From NCBI GenBank assembly GCA_023458595.1, contig JAEWYT010000093.1, forward strand, positions 1-64,000: a stretch of DNA of 64,000 bases, read 5' to 3'. This DNA is from Pseudomonadota bacterium. GTDB lineage: Bacteria > Pseudomonadota > Alphaproteobacteria > Rhizobiales > Tepidamorphaceae. A program made the translations under genes and the position numbers. The notes below the pieces were generated by a model that searched no databases, was not told where the DNA came from, and was given only the letters and a program-made list of their open reading frames with translations. This document shows positions 16,207 to 25,458 of the stretch, piece by piece; position 1 is the stretch's first letter; the number at the start of each line of letters is the position of its first letter.

Positions 16207-16242
16207 TTTTCGACGGACCGGCCGTTTTCGACGCACCGGCCG
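16207..16242. repeat. two tandem 18-bp repeats in a divergent promoter region
   Basis: TTTTCGACGSACCGGCCG is present twice back to back (16207-16224, 16225-16242) with one mismatch. It lies 24 bp upstream of the DsbD-like start and about 75 bp upstream of yqgE. It may be a double binding site for a regulator, or simply a slippage product. Confidence 0.6.
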
Positions 16243-16315
16243 GTCGCCCGAGACTATGCCCGAGCGGGCGCTGGATGCCACATCAACCGGTTTCAAGCCT
16301 TCGTGACGGCGATTC

Positions 16316-16981
16316 ATGTCGGCCATTTCCAAACAGCAGTCGGGAAGTTACCATTCAAATATGGCGTTCAAGGAAATTCAGGGGTTCGGCGGTGGCGGCG
16401 GTCGCGGTTTCCTCGACGGTCAGATGCTGATCGCCATGCCGACGATGCGGGATCCGCGCTTCGAGCGGAGCGTCGTCTACATGTGCGCCCATTCCGACGA
16501 CGGCGCCATGGGCATCATCGTCAACCAGCTCGCGCCGAATATCAACTTCACCGAACTGCTGCGCCAGCTCGATATCATCGGGGCGGGCGAGGAGATCCGC
16601 CTGCCGCCCGAAGTCGGCCAGATGCGCGTGCACATCGGCGGTCCCGTCGAGACGGGCCGTGGCTTCGTCCTGCATTCCTCCGACTGGTTCGTCGATTCCT
16701 CGACGCTGCCGATCGACGACACGATCTGCCTGACGGCGACGCTCGACATCCTCAAGGCGATCGCGCGCGGCAGGGGGCCGGAGAATTCGCTGCTCGCGCT
16801 CGGATATGCCGGCTGGGCTCCGGGCCAGCTCGAAAACGAGATCCAGTCGAACGGCTGGCTGCACTGCAACGCCGATCCGGATCTCGTGTTCGGCGAGGAT
16901 CAGTCGGTGAAATACGACCTTGCGCTCAAGAAGCTCGGCATCGATCCGGGCCATCTCGCCCCGGACTCCGGACACGCCTGA
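16316..16981 (+). CDS. yqgE: YqgE/AlgH family protein
   Basis: A 221-residue protein of the widely conserved YqgE (DUF179) family, whose biochemical role is not settled. Family landmarks are GQMLIAMPTMRDPRFERSVV, DDGAMGIIVNQL, HIGGPVETGRGFVLHS and LGYAGWAPGQLENE. ATG 16316 gives a 15-residue N-terminal extension; ATG 16361 (MAFKEIQGF) is a plausible alternative start. It is convergent with the large EAL protein gene (43 bp gap). Confidence 0.93.
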   Translation: MSAISKQQSGSYHSNMAFKEIQGFGGGGGRGFLDGQMLIAMPTMRDPRFERSVVYMCAHSDDGAMGIIVNQLAPNINFTELLRQLDIIGAGEEIRLPPEVGQMRVHIGGPVETGRGFVLHSSDWFVDSSTLPIDDTICLTATLDILKAIARGRGPENSLLALGYAGWAPGQLENEIQSNGWLHCNADPDLVFGEDQSVKYDLALKKLGIDPGHLAPDSGHA

Positions 16982-17024
16982 GGCGACCGACACCATCGGA
17001 ACCCGGTGCGGCGGCCGGCGCGGC

Positions 17025-19925
17025 TCAGTGCCGCATCATCGCCGACTGGCGGGCCAGCATGTGGCGGCACTCGTCGGCCGACATCGGCTCTCCGAAAAGA
17101 TAGCCCTGGGCATACTCGCAGCCGAGAGCATAGAGTTCGATCGCGTCCTCGTCGGTCTCCGCACCTTCGGCGACCACTTCCATGCCGAGATCGTGCGCGA
17201 GCGCCACGATGGAGCGCAGGATCACCGGCCGGGCCCCGTTGCCGTTCTGGCGGACGAAGGACCGGTCGACCTTGATCGTGTCGAAGGGGAAGCGCTGCAG
17301 GTAGCTCAGCGACGAATAGCCGGTGCCGAAGTCGTCCAGCGACAGGCCGGCGCCGAGCTCGCGGACACGTTCCAGAACCTGCGCGGCGTATTCCGGGTTC
17401 CCCATCACCAGCGACTCGGTGACCTCGAGCTTCAGCGTGCCGGGGACGACCTCGTTGCGGGCGAGCACGGCGCGGATGTCGTTGATCAGGTCGTGGCGCA
17501 GGATCTGACGGCTCGACACGTTGACGGAGGCGAAAATCGGCACGTTCGAGCCCATCGCCCGTTGCCAGGCGCCGAGCTGGCGCGCAGTGCGCTCCAGCAC
17601 GAACAGGCCGATCTCGACGATCAGGCCACTCTCCTCGGCAATCTCGATGAATTCCTGCGGGTTGAGGCGGCCGTGGCGGGGATGGTCCCAGCGCACCAGC
17701 GCCTCGAAGCCGGCGATGCGCTTGTCCTCGAGCCGCATGATCGGCTGGAAGACGAGCTTTATCTCTTCGCGCTCGAGCGCGCGGCGCAGATCGGATTCGA
17801 GCGCGAGGCGGTCGCCACCCATGGTCCGCATGACCGGCTTGAAGGCTTCCACCCGGTCCGGGCCGAAGCGCTTGGCGTGGTACATGGCGATCTCGGCGTC
17901 CTCGAGCAGGTCCTCCTTGCGCTTGTCGGAACCGTCGTAGACGGAAATGCCGACGCAAGCGGTAAGGAACACCTCGCGGTCGCCGAAGGTGATCGGCGTG
18001 CGAATGGTGCGGCGCACCGCCTCGGCGAAGGAGGCGATCCGCTTCGGGTCGCGCTCGGAGACGAGAATGATGCCGAACTGGTCTCCGGCGAGACGGGCGA
18101 GCGTGTCGTTCGGCTTGAGGTGACGCTGCAGGCGCCGCGCAATCGTGAGGAGGATCGAGTCGCCCACCGCGATGCCGAAGCCGTCGTTGACCTGGCGGAA
18201 GCGGTCGACGTCGACGACGAAGACGGTGGGTCGCGGATCGTCGCCCACGCGCGAGCGCAGGATCGCGGCCTCCAGCCGGTCGAGGAACAGCTCGCGGTTC
18301 GGCAGACCGGTGAGGTTGTCATGCACCGCGTCGTGGAGAAGCCGCTCCTCGGCGTTCTTGATCTCGGTGACGTCGACCAGCGTGCCGACGAGACGGACCG
18401 CCTCGCCGTCGTCGCCGAGGATCGGGCGGGCGCGCATGCGGAACCAGTAGTAGTGGCCGTCCGCGGCGCGCAGGCGGAAATCCTGGGCGATGCGGCCGCG
18501 GCGCTGCTCGACCACCGCGTCGAGGGAGGCGCGGAAGCGGTCGCGGTCGCCGGCATGGAGGACGTCGAACCACTTGCGGGCGGTGCCCTCCAGCGTGCCG
18601 GGCTTGAGTCCCAGCTTCTCCTCGAGCTCCGGGGAAACGAACACGCGGTCGCGCGGGACCTCCCAGTCCCAGACGAGATCACCGGCGCCGATCAGCGCCA
18701 GCGCCTTGCGGTGGAAGTCGGAGAGCATGCCCTGCCCCATCGCACCGCCGGCGAAAGCATGCTGCATCACCGTGAAGCCGACGAGCAGCACCAGGACGAC
18801 GAGGCCGCCGGCGAGCGCGGGAGCGACGAGATCGTTCGACAGCCGCCCGGTCACCGTCATGCCGGCGGCGGCGAGCCAGGCGAGCAGCAGCAGCCAGGTC
18901 GGGATCAACAGAATCGCGCGGTCGAAGCCGCGGAAGGCGAGGAACAGGATCAGGCCAAGGCCGATGATTCCGGTCAGGCCCAGCGACAGACGGGCGATGC
19001 CGGCGGCGAGCGGAGCGTCGAACACGGCGATGCCGGCGACGCCAAACAGTATGACGAGCCAGAGACCGACGACAAAGAGCAGCCGGACGTGCCACCGCAT
19101 GAGGCTGAGATAGGAAGTCAGGAAGATCAGCAGCGTCGCCGACAGGATCGCCTCGGCGCCGGCGCGGAAGACCTGGTCGCCCTCGACGGCGACGTCGAAG
19201 ATCTTGTTCCAGAAGCCGAAGTCGATCGACAGGTAGGCGAGCACCGCCCAGGCGAACGCGGCGGCGGCCGGGAATATGATCGTGCCCTTGACGACGAACA
19301 GGACGGTGAGGAACAGCGCCAGCAGGCCGGCAATGCCGATCACCATGCCCTGGTAGAGCGTGAACGAGTTGACGTTCTCCTTGTAGGCGTCCGGCTGCCA
19401 GAGCCTGAGCTGAGGCAGCGAGTCGCCCTGCAGCTCGACCACGTAGGTGACGACGGCGCCGGGATCGAGCGTGATCAGGTAGATGTCGGAATCGTGGCTC
19501 TCGTCACGGTCCGGCCTGAACCCCTGGCTCGGGGTGATGGCGGCGAGCCGCGAGGTGCCGAGGTCGGGGCGGATGATGCCGGATCCGACCATGCGGAAAT
19601 AGGGGGCGACCAGCAGGCGGTCGATCTGCTCGTCGGAATCGTTTCTGAGCGCGAACACCACCCATGAAGCCGTCTGGCCCGGCTCGCGCGAACGCACCTC
19701 GATGCGGCGCACGAAGCCCTCGGCGTCGGGAGCGGTGGAGACCTGGATGCGGTCGCCGTAGCGCAGATAGAGATCGACCGAGTCGGTCAGGTCTATCGCG
19801 CCGGAGTCGAGCGGCACGGGGATCGCCTCGAGCGCCTGCGCGGGCAGGCCCGACAGCAGGACGAGCGCGAGCCCCAGAAGGGCCGCGGCCAGCCGTCCGA
19901 ATTTCCCCCCAAGCAGATCGTTCAT
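17025..19925 (-). CDS. 7TM sensor with PAS, degenerate GGDEF and EAL domains
   Basis: A 966-residue membrane signalling protein. Order: signal peptide (~1-32); extracytoplasmic domain (~33-195) resembling 7TMR-DISM sensors; seven or more hydrophobic helices (~200-395); a PAS domain (~415-540, with WDWEVPRDRVFVSPELEEKL); GGDEF-like domain (~545-705); EAL domain (~715-960). The GGDEF signature reads AGDQF instead of GG(D/E)EF and the I-site RxxD reads KPND, so diguanylate cyclase activity is doubtful. The EAL domain is complete (FEALVRWDHP, NVSSRQ, DDFGTGYSS, VDRSFV, VVAEGAET), predicting c-di-GMP phosphodiesterase activity. Start set at 19925 (MNDLLGGKF) by the signal peptide. A monocistronic gene or the last of the strand. 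Confidence 0.92.
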   Translation of the reverse strand: MNDLLGGKFGRLAAALLGLALVLLSGLPAQALEAIPVPLDSGAIDLTDSVDLYLRYGDRIQVSTAPDAEGFVRRIEVRSREPGQTASWVVFALRNDSDEQIDRLLVAPYFRMVGSGIIRPDLGTSRLAAITPSQGFRPDRDESHDSDIYLITLDPGAVVTYVVELQGDSLPQLRLWQPDAYKENVNSFTLYQGMVIGIAGLLALFLTVLFVVKGTIIFPAAAAFAWAVLAYLSIDFGFWNKIFDVAVEGDQVFRAGAEAILSATLLIFLTSYLSLMRWHVRLLFVVGLWLVILFGVAGIAVFDAPLAAGIARLSLGLTGIIGLGLILFLAFRGFDRAILLIPTWLLLLAWLAAAGMTVTGRLSNDLVAPALAGGLVVLVLLVGFTVMQHAFAGGAMGQGMLSDFHRKALALIGAGDLVWDWEVPRDRVFVSPELEEKLGLKPGTLEGTARKWFDVLHAGDRDRFRASLDAVVEQRRGRIAQDFRLRAADGHYYWFRMRARPILGDDGEAVRLVGTLVDVTEIKNAEERLLHDAVHDNLTGLPNRELFLDRLEAAILRSRVGDDPRPTVFVVDVDRFRQVNDGFGIAVGDSILLTIARRLQRHLKPNDTLARLAGDQFGIILVSERDPKRIASFAEAVRRTIRTPITFGDREVFLTACVGISVYDGSDKRKEDLLEDAEIAMYHAKRFGPDRVEAFKPVMRTMGGDRLALESDLRRALEREEIKLVFQPIMRLEDKRIAGFEALVRWDHPRHGRLNPQEFIEIAEESGLIVEIGLFVLERTARQLGAWQRAMGSNVPIFASVNVSSRQILRHDLINDIRAVLARNEVVPGTLKLEVTESLVMGNPEYAAQVLERVRELGAGLSLDDFGTGYSSLSYLQRFPFDTIKVDRSFVRQNGNGARPVILRSIVALAHDLGMEVVAEGAETDEDAIELYALGCEYAQGYLFGEPMSADECRHMLARQSAMMRH

Positions 19926-19972
19926 CCGGTCTTCCGTGTGTCGCGGCCCCGGCAAGGCCGGCATGTCAGGAC

Positions 19973-20566
19973 CTACCGCGCCGGGGGACGCGGGTCTTCG
20001 CTGAGCATCGCGTAAAGGAAATGGTCCTGCCAGACGCCATTGATACGCAAATACCGCCGCGCGAAGCCCTCGCGCGTAAAACCGACTTTTTCAAGGAGCC
20101 GTATAGATGCCGCATTCGAGGGAAGGCAAGCCGCTTCGAGCCGGTGAAGCCGCAGTTGATCGAAGACGAACGGCACGACCGCCCTCACCGCCGCGGTCAT
20201 AAAGCCTTGGCGGGCATGGCTTTCGCCGATCCAGTAACCAAGGGACGTCGATTGGGTGACGCCGCGGCGGACGTTCGACAGGGTTATGCCGCCGAGAAAG
20301 GCGGCGTCGTCCGCGCGGAACACGAAGAAGGGATAGGCGCTGTCTTCGCGGATATCCTGGATGTAGCGGCGAATCCGGCGCCGGAACGAGGCCCGAGTGA
20401 GGTCGTCGAGCGGCCAGGTGGGCTCCCAGGGGGTCAGAAAGGCGCGACTTTCCTCGCGCAGGGAGACCCACGCCGGGTAGTCGCCCATCTGCGGCGTCCG
20501 CAGATAGACGCCGTCGCCGTGGATTGCCGGCCCAATATCGGAAGTGACCGACCGCAGGAAGACCAT
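19973..20566 (-). CDS. GNAT family N-acetyltransferase (RimJ-like)
   Basis: A 197-residue acetyltransferase. The acetyl-CoA region SLGYWIGESHARQGFMTAAV and the C-terminal NAASIRLLEKVGFTREG are typical of the RimJ/RimL (ribosomal protein alanine acetyltransferase) branch. The start is MVFLRSVTSD; a frame extension to 20728 runs into the M16 gene and is not coding. It is 20 bp downstream of the M16 peptidase gene, on the same strand. The natural substrate cannot be read from sequence. Confidence 0.9.
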   Translation of the reverse strand: MVFLRSVTSDIGPAIHGDGVYLRTPQMGDYPAWVSLREESRAFLTPWEPTWPLDDLTRASFRRRIRRYIQDIREDSAYPFFVFRADDAAFLGGITLSNVRRGVTQSTSLGYWIGESHARQGFMTAAVRAVVPFVFDQLRLHRLEAACLPSNAASIRLLEKVGFTREGFARRYLRINGVWQDHFLYAMLSEDPRPPAR

Positions 20567-20585
20567 CTGTACGAAACCAACGCCT

Positions 20586-21866
20586 CTAAGCCGCGCTTCT
20601 GGCGGCCAAACGCAATCTTTCCTGCAAATCGCCTGCAGTTTCAAGATTTCCGACGGGTCCGACGGCCGCAAGCGTCGGCGGAGTCTCGAACACGATGCGG
20701 GCGAGGATCTGGCGGACGCGGGCGGCATCGACCGCGTCGATGCGCGAAACGAGCTCCTCCATCGGCACGGTGCGCCCGAGGAACAGCGACTGGCGGGCGA
20801 TCTGCTCGGCGCGCGCCGCGCAGCTTTCGAGGCTCATCAGCAGCCCCGCCTTCAGCTGGGCGCGGGCGCGGGCGACTTCCGTCTCGTCGATGTCGTCAAT
20901 CGCAAGCGCCAGCTCTCCCGTGGTCACGTCGACCAGTTCCTCTAGGTCTCCGGGACCCGTCGCGGCCGATATGCCGAACAGGCCGACGTCGGAGAAGGCC
21001 CAGTTGAAGGCGTAGATCGAGTAGCACAGACCGCGCTCCTCGCGGACGCGCTGGAACAGCCGCGACGACATGCCGCCACCGACCACGGAAGCGGCGATGC
21101 GGGCGGCGTAGAAATCGTCGTCGACGAAGGCCGGCGCGCGGAAGGCGAACAGGAGGTTGGCCTCGGACAGGTCGCGTTCGGCGCGCCTTTCCCCGCCCGT
21201 GTAGCGGGCTTCCTGCGTCGTGTCGCCGGCCGCCGTCGCGAAATCGCCGAACAAGCGGTCGGCGATCTCGACCATCGCGTCGTGCTTCACCGCTCCCGCG
21301 GCGCCGACGATCATCTGGGGGCCACGATAGTGCTCGGAGAGATAGGCGCGCAGGCTGCCGGGATCCTGCGCCCTCACGGTGTCGGCGGTGCCGAGGATCG
21401 GCCGGCCGATCGGCTGGTCGCCGAAGGCCGCCTCCTGCAGGAGGTCGTGGACAAGATCGTCGGGATCGTCGAGAGCCGCACCGATCTCCTGGACGATCAC
21501 GTGCTGCTCGCGCTTCAGCTCCTCGGCGTCGAACTGGCTGTCGCGCAGGATGTCGGAGAGGATGTCGAGGGCGAGCGGAACATCGTCCTTGAGGGTCCGG
21601 GCGTAATAGGCGGTCGTCTCGTGCGACGTCGCGGCGTTGAGGTCGCCGCCGACGGATTCTATCTCCTCGGCGATCTGGCGGGCGCTGCGGCGGCTCGTGC
21701 CCTTGAACGCCATATGCTCGAGCAGGTGCGACAGGCCATGCTGCTCGGTCCGCTCGTCGCGGGCGCCGGCCTTGACCCAGACGCCGAGAGCCGCGGTCTC
21801 GACATGCGCCATCTCCGCGGTGACGACCCGAACGCCGTTGTCGAGCCGGGTGGTACGCACGCTCAT
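20586..21866 (-). CDS. M16 family zinc metallopeptidase (processing-peptidase-like)
   Basis: A 426-residue pitrilysin-family protease, homologous to the beta subunit of mitochondrial processing peptidase. The inverted zinc motif HLLEH is in GLSHLLEHMAFKGT, and the second Glu is in HVIVQEIGAALDDP. The second half carries the glycine-rich VGGGMSSRLFQRVREERG. A cytoplasmic location is likely, as no signal peptide is present. It ends 20 bp upstream of the GNAT gene and starts directly at the end of thrC (no gap), an arrangement common in alphaproteobacteria. Confidence 0.94.
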   Translation of the reverse strand: MSVRTTRLDNGVRVVTAEMAHVETAALGVWVKAGARDERTEQHGLSHLLEHMAFKGTSRRSARQIAEEIESVGGDLNAATSHETTAYYARTLKDDVPLALDILSDILRDSQFDAEELKREQHVIVQEIGAALDDPDDLVHDLLQEAAFGDQPIGRPILGTADTVRAQDPGSLRAYLSEHYRGPQMIVGAAGAVKHDAMVEIADRLFGDFATAAGDTTQEARYTGGERRAERDLSEANLLFAFRAPAFVDDDFYAARIAASVVGGGMSSRLFQRVREERGLCYSIYAFNWAFSDVGLFGISAATGPGDLEELVDVTTGELALAIDDIDETEVARARAQLKAGLLMSLESCAARAEQIARQSLFLGRTVPMEELVSRIDAVDAARVRQILARIVFETPPTLAAVGPVGNLETAGDLQERLRLAARSAA

Positions 21867-23276
21867 TCAGACACCCTCCGCGACGACGCGCGTCGACGAT
21901 CGTACATGGTCCGCGACAGCCGCCAGATCGGCGGGCAGGCGGGTGAAGCGCTCCTCGCGCTCATTCAGATCGGAGAGCCACGACGGCAATCCCGGCCGGA
22001 TCCCCGCGGCGTCCTCGACCGCGTCCGGGAACTTGGCCGGATGGGCGGTCGACAGCGTGATCATCGGCACCTCGGCACTGCCGCGCACCTGGCGGGAGGC
22101 GGCGATGCCGACGGCGGTGTGCGGGTCGGCGAGGTAGCCGGCCTCGTCGAGGACGCGCCGGATCGTCCGCGCGCATTCGGCCTCGTCGGTGCGCGCGGCG
22201 TCGAAATGGCGCCGTATCTCGCCGAGCGTCTTGTCGTCGAGCGTGAAGGAGCCCGACTGCTTGAGGCCGTCCATCCAGCGGTTCACGGCGACGGCATCGC
22301 GGCCGTTCGCCTCGAACAGCAGGCGCTCGAAATTGGAGGACACCTGGATGTCCATGCTCGGGCTCGACGTCGCGACCACCGAGCGGACCTCGTAGCGGCC
22401 GGTCTGCAGCGTGCGGGCGAGGATGTCGTTGACGTTGGTGGCGACGACCAGCCGCTCGACGGGAAGGCCCATCCTGGCGGCGACGAAGCCCGCGAAGATG
22501 TCGCCGAAATTGCCGGTCGGAACGGTAAAGCTCACCGGCCGGTGCGGCGCGCCGAGCGCCACGGCCGAGGTGAAGTAGTAGACGACCTGCGCGACGATGC
22601 GCGCCCAGTTGATCGAGTTGACGCCGGACAGCGCGACCTGCTTGCGAAGGCCCGCGTCGTTGAAAAGCCCCTTCACGATCGCCTGACAGTCGTCGAAATT
22701 GCCGGAAAGCGCGAGCGCATGGACATTGTCCTCGCGCGCGGTCGTCATCTGTCGGCGTTGCACGTCGCTCACCCGCCCGTCGGGGAAGAGGATGAACACG
22801 TCCGTGCGGGCGCGGCCGCGGAAGGCCTCGATCGCCGCCCCGCCGGTGTCGCCGGAGGTCGCGCCGACGATGGTCGCCCGGGCCCCGCGCTTTTCCAGCA
22901 CATGGTCCATCAGGCGGGCGAGCAGCAGCATCGCCACGTCCTTGAAGGCCAGCGTGGGCCCGTGGAAGAGCTCGAGAATCCAGTCGTTCGGCCCGATCTG
23001 GACGAGGGGGGCGACGGCGGGATGGCGGAATTGCGCGTAGGCGTCCGCGATCATGGCCTTGAGCGCCTGCGGCTCGATCGAAGCGCCCACGAAGGGCGCC
23101 ATGATCCGCTCGGCGGCTTGCGCATAGCTCATGCCCGCGAGCGCCGCAATCTCCGATTTCGACAGAATTGGCCACGTTTCGGGCACATAAAGCCCGCCAT
23201 CGGCGGCAAGACCGGTCAAAAGAACGTCGGCGAAGTCGAGAACGGGCGCCTGCCCGCGGGTGCTCACGTATCGCAA
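21867..23276 (-). CDS. thrC: threonine synthase
   Basis: A 469-residue PLP enzyme converting O-phosphohomoserine to threonine, the last step after ThrB (13358-14320). The PLP lysine is in HGPTLAFKDVAMLLL, and VGATSGDTGGAAI binds the phosphate. The protein should begin (L/M)RYVSTRGQAP like its homologues; the only suitable codon there is TTG at 23276, with no upstream ATG before the surf1 stop. An upstream TTG would add seven residues. It overlaps no gene and abuts the M16 peptidase gene. Confidence 0.92.
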   Translation of the reverse strand: MRYVSTRGQAPVLDFADVLLTGLAADGGLYVPETWPILSKSEIAALAGMSYAQAAERIMAPFVGASIEPQALKAMIADAYAQFRHPAVAPLVQIGPNDWILELFHGPTLAFKDVAMLLLARLMDHVLEKRGARATIVGATSGDTGGAAIEAFRGRARTDVFILFPDGRVSDVQRRQMTTAREDNVHALALSGNFDDCQAIVKGLFNDAGLRKQVALSGVNSINWARIVAQVVYYFTSAVALGAPHRPVSFTVPTGNFGDIFAGFVAARMGLPVERLVVATNVNDILARTLQTGRYEVRSVVATSSPSMDIQVSSNFERLLFEANGRDAVAVNRWMDGLKQSGSFTLDDKTLGEIRRHFDAARTDEAECARTIRRVLDEAGYLADPHTAVGIAASRQVRGSAEVPMITLSTAHPAKFPDAVEDAAGIRPGLPSWLSDLNEREERFTRLPADLAAVADHVRSSTRVVAEGV

Positions 23277-23331
23277 ATCGGTACCAGACAAGTCGTTGGG
23301 GAGCGCGAACAGCGCCGTTTTCGTTTGGACC

Positions 23332-24099
23332 CTATTGCCGGGGGGGCTTCTCGGCAAGCGTGCGACGGCGCAACTGGCCATAGGCCCAGACCGCGTAGAC
23401 GCCGGCAAGGGCGGCGGCAAGGCCGTACCATGTGATCGCGTATCCCAAGTGATCGTTGCGGAAACGGATCCGCGTGGTTCCGCCGAGCGGCAGTCCGCCG
23501 GGGTTGGGAGCGGCATCGGCGTCGACGAAGAACGGGGCGACGCGGCCGAGCCCGAATGCCGCCGCGATCGCGGCGGGATCGCGCACATACCAGTCGCCCC
23601 TGTCCGGATCGGGCTCCGGCGTGAACAGGTTGCCTGGCTCGGACATGCGGATCAGGCCGGTGACGGTCACCTCGCCCCCGACCTGGCCTTCCGGCCGGGT
23701 CTTCGGATCGCGCCTTTCGTCGGGGACGAAGCCGCGGTTGACGATCACCGTCGAGCCGTCGGCCAGCGAAAGCGGTGTCAGGATCCAGTAGCCTGGCCCT
23801 CGGACCGGGAAACGGTCGTCCTCGAGGCTCGTGAAGACGGACACCTCGTGGGCGTGGTCGAACCGGCCCGTCAGCACGACCTTCCTGTATTCGTCGTTCG
23901 CATAGGTGAGCGAGGGCCAGTCGGCCTCGGGCGGCAGCGGCTCGGCGGGTTCCTCTATCCGCGCGCCCACCATCGCGATCAGGCCCTCCTTCCAGGCGAG
24001 CCGCTTCATCTGCCAGGTTCCGAGGCCGCACAGGATCGCGACGCCGACCGCGCAGACGACGCCGGTGAGGACGACCCTGCCGGGCGACGAGGCCATCAC
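23332..24099 (-). CDS. surf1: SURF1 family cytochrome oxidase biogenesis protein
   Basis: A 255-residue SURF1/Shy1 homologue, needed for heme a insertion or maturation of aa3 oxidase subunit I. It has the expected two membrane helices, one at the N-terminus (VVLTGVVCAVGVAILCGLGT, followed by WQMKRLAWKE) and one near the C-terminus (HLGYAITWYGLAAALAGV), with a periplasmic domain between. GRFDHAHEVSV and GFVPDERRDP fit the family. It follows DUF983 by one base and completes the cta operon. Confidence 0.94.
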   Translation of the reverse strand: MMASSPGRVVLTGVVCAVGVAILCGLGTWQMKRLAWKEGLIAMVGARIEEPAEPLPPEADWPSLTYANDEYRKVVLTGRFDHAHEVSVFTSLEDDRFPVRGPGYWILTPLSLADGSTVIVNRGFVPDERRDPKTRPEGQVGGEVTVTGLIRMSEPGNLFTPEPDPDRGDWYVRDPAAIAAAFGLGRVAPFFVDADAAPNPGGLPLGGTTRIRFRNDHLGYAITWYGLAAALAGVYAVWAYGQLRRRTLAEKPPRQ

Positions 24100-24100
24100 G

Positions 24101-24487
24101 TCAGTCTCCCCGCCCCTCCAGCCGTCCCTCCTGAGCCCTGTGGGCGTACTGCAGGGCGATCATCAGCCCCTTCAGCGGCCGCAGCATGCCGACGGACAGG
24201 ACGAGGATCAGCGGAATCCACAGGGCGAGGTGAACCCAGTAGGGCGGCTGCCAGGTGAACTCGACGAAGAAGGCGAGGCCTACGACGATCGCGCCGACGA
24301 TGAAGATGACGAACACGGCGGGCCCGTCGGCGGAATCGGCGAAGGAATAGTCGAGCCCGCAATTCGAGCATTTCGGTGCGGTTTCGATCCAGCCGGAGAA
24401 CAGCTTGCCCTGTCCGCAGCGCGGGCATCGGCCCGACAAGCCGGCGGAGAACGGCGAAACGGGCGGATAGCGGTAGTCGTTGCTCAT
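24101..24487 (-). CDS. DUF983 family membrane protein
   Basis: A 128-residue protein with an N-terminal zinc-ribbon-like pair CPRCGQ...CSNCG (four cysteines) followed by two membrane helices (around FVIFIVGAIVVGLAFFVEF and LALWIPLILVLSVGML). DUF983 genes are regularly found between ctaE and surf1 in alphaproteobacteria, and a role in oxidase biogenesis or metal handling is inferred from that context. It is separated from surf1 by one base. Confidence 0.92.
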   Translation of the reverse strand: MSNDYRYPPVSPFSAGLSGRCPRCGQGKLFSGWIETAPKCSNCGLDYSFADSADGPAVFVIFIVGAIVVGLAFFVEFTWQPPYWVHLALWIPLILVLSVGMLRPLKGLMIALQYAHRAQEGRLEGRGD

Positions 24488-24559
24488 CTTGAGCGCCCTC
24501 AGAAAGCAGGAAGGCGGCCGTGCGGCCGCCCCCCAAGGTTCACGCGAGGCGGAAGGGCC

Positions 24560-25396
24560 TCAGTAGATTTCGGCGCCGCTCGACCCCCACACGTAGATGC
24601 AGGCGAACAGGAACAGCCATACCACGTCGACGAAATGCCAGTACCAGGCCGCCGCCTCGAAGCCGAAGTGATGGTCCGGCTTGAAGTGACCGGCGAGCGC
24701 GCGGAACAGGCAGACGATCAGGAAAATGGTGCCGATGATCACGTGCGCGCCGTGGAAGCCGGTCGCCATGAAGAAGGTCGAGCCGTAGATGTTGCCGCCG
24801 AAGGAGAAGTCGGCGTGCATGTACTCGAAAGCCTGCACGCAGGTGAACAGCAGGCCGAGGACGATCGTGGTGATCAGGCCCCACTTCAGGCCGTTGCGGT
24901 CGTTGTGCAGCAGGGCGTGATGGGCCCAGGTGACCGTCGTGCCGGAGGTCAGCAGGATCAGCGTGTTGAGCAGCGGCAGGTGCCAGGGATCGAACGTCTC
25001 GATGCCCTTCGGCGGCCAGACGCCACCGGTCGCCTCGACGCGCGAGTACTGGATCGCCTCGTTGCTGAACAGCGAGGCGTCGAAATAGGCCCAGAACCAG
25101 GCGAGGAAGAACATCACCTCGGAGGCGATGAAGAGGATCATGCCGTAGCGCAGGTGCAGCTGCACGACCGGCGTGTGATAGCCGCCGACCTCGGCCTCGT
25201 TGATGACGTCGCGCCACCAGGAGATCATCGTGAAGGCGACGAGCAGCAGGCCGACTATGAGCACCCAGGGTCCCGAGTCGTGCATGAACAGGACCATGCC
25301 GACGGCGCTCACGAAGCCGGCGAAGGCGCCAACCAGCGGCCACGGGCTCGGGTCGACCAGATGATAGTCGTGATGTTTCGCGTGGGCGTCTGCCAT
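24560..25396 (-). CDS. ctaE: cytochrome c oxidase subunit III
   Basis: A 278-residue integral membrane subunit of aa3 oxidase with seven hydrophobic helices. EVMFFLAWFWAYF, with its conserved Glu, ATGFHGAHVIIGT and the end AWYWHFVDVVWLFLF are hallmarks. The subunit helps stabilise the catalytic core and proton uptake. It lies 62 bp downstream of ctaG and 72 bp upstream of DUF983 in the cta operon. Confidence 0.97.
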   Translation of the reverse strand: MADAHAKHHDYHLVDPSPWPLVGAFAGFVSAVGMVLFMHDSGPWVLIVGLLLVAFTMISWWRDVINEAEVGGYHTPVVQLHLRYGMILFIASEVMFFLAWFWAYFDASLFSNEAIQYSRVEATGGVWPPKGIETFDPWHLPLLNTLILLTSGTTVTWAHHALLHNDRNGLKWGLITTIVLGLLFTCVQAFEYMHADFSFGGNIYGSTFFMATGFHGAHVIIGTIFLIVCLFRALAGHFKPDHHFGFEAAAWYWHFVDVVWLFLFACIYVWGSSGAEIY

Positions 25397-25458
25397 TTCG
25401 ATCGGTCCCCTCGTCAGGTCGCGTACCGCTTAGCGCGGCCTGTTCCCTCTATCAAGTC

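Noticed and set aside
16920..19667. 915-residue plus-strand open frame opposite the EAL protein gene
   Set aside because: Shadow of a confidently identified gene; no domain recognised.
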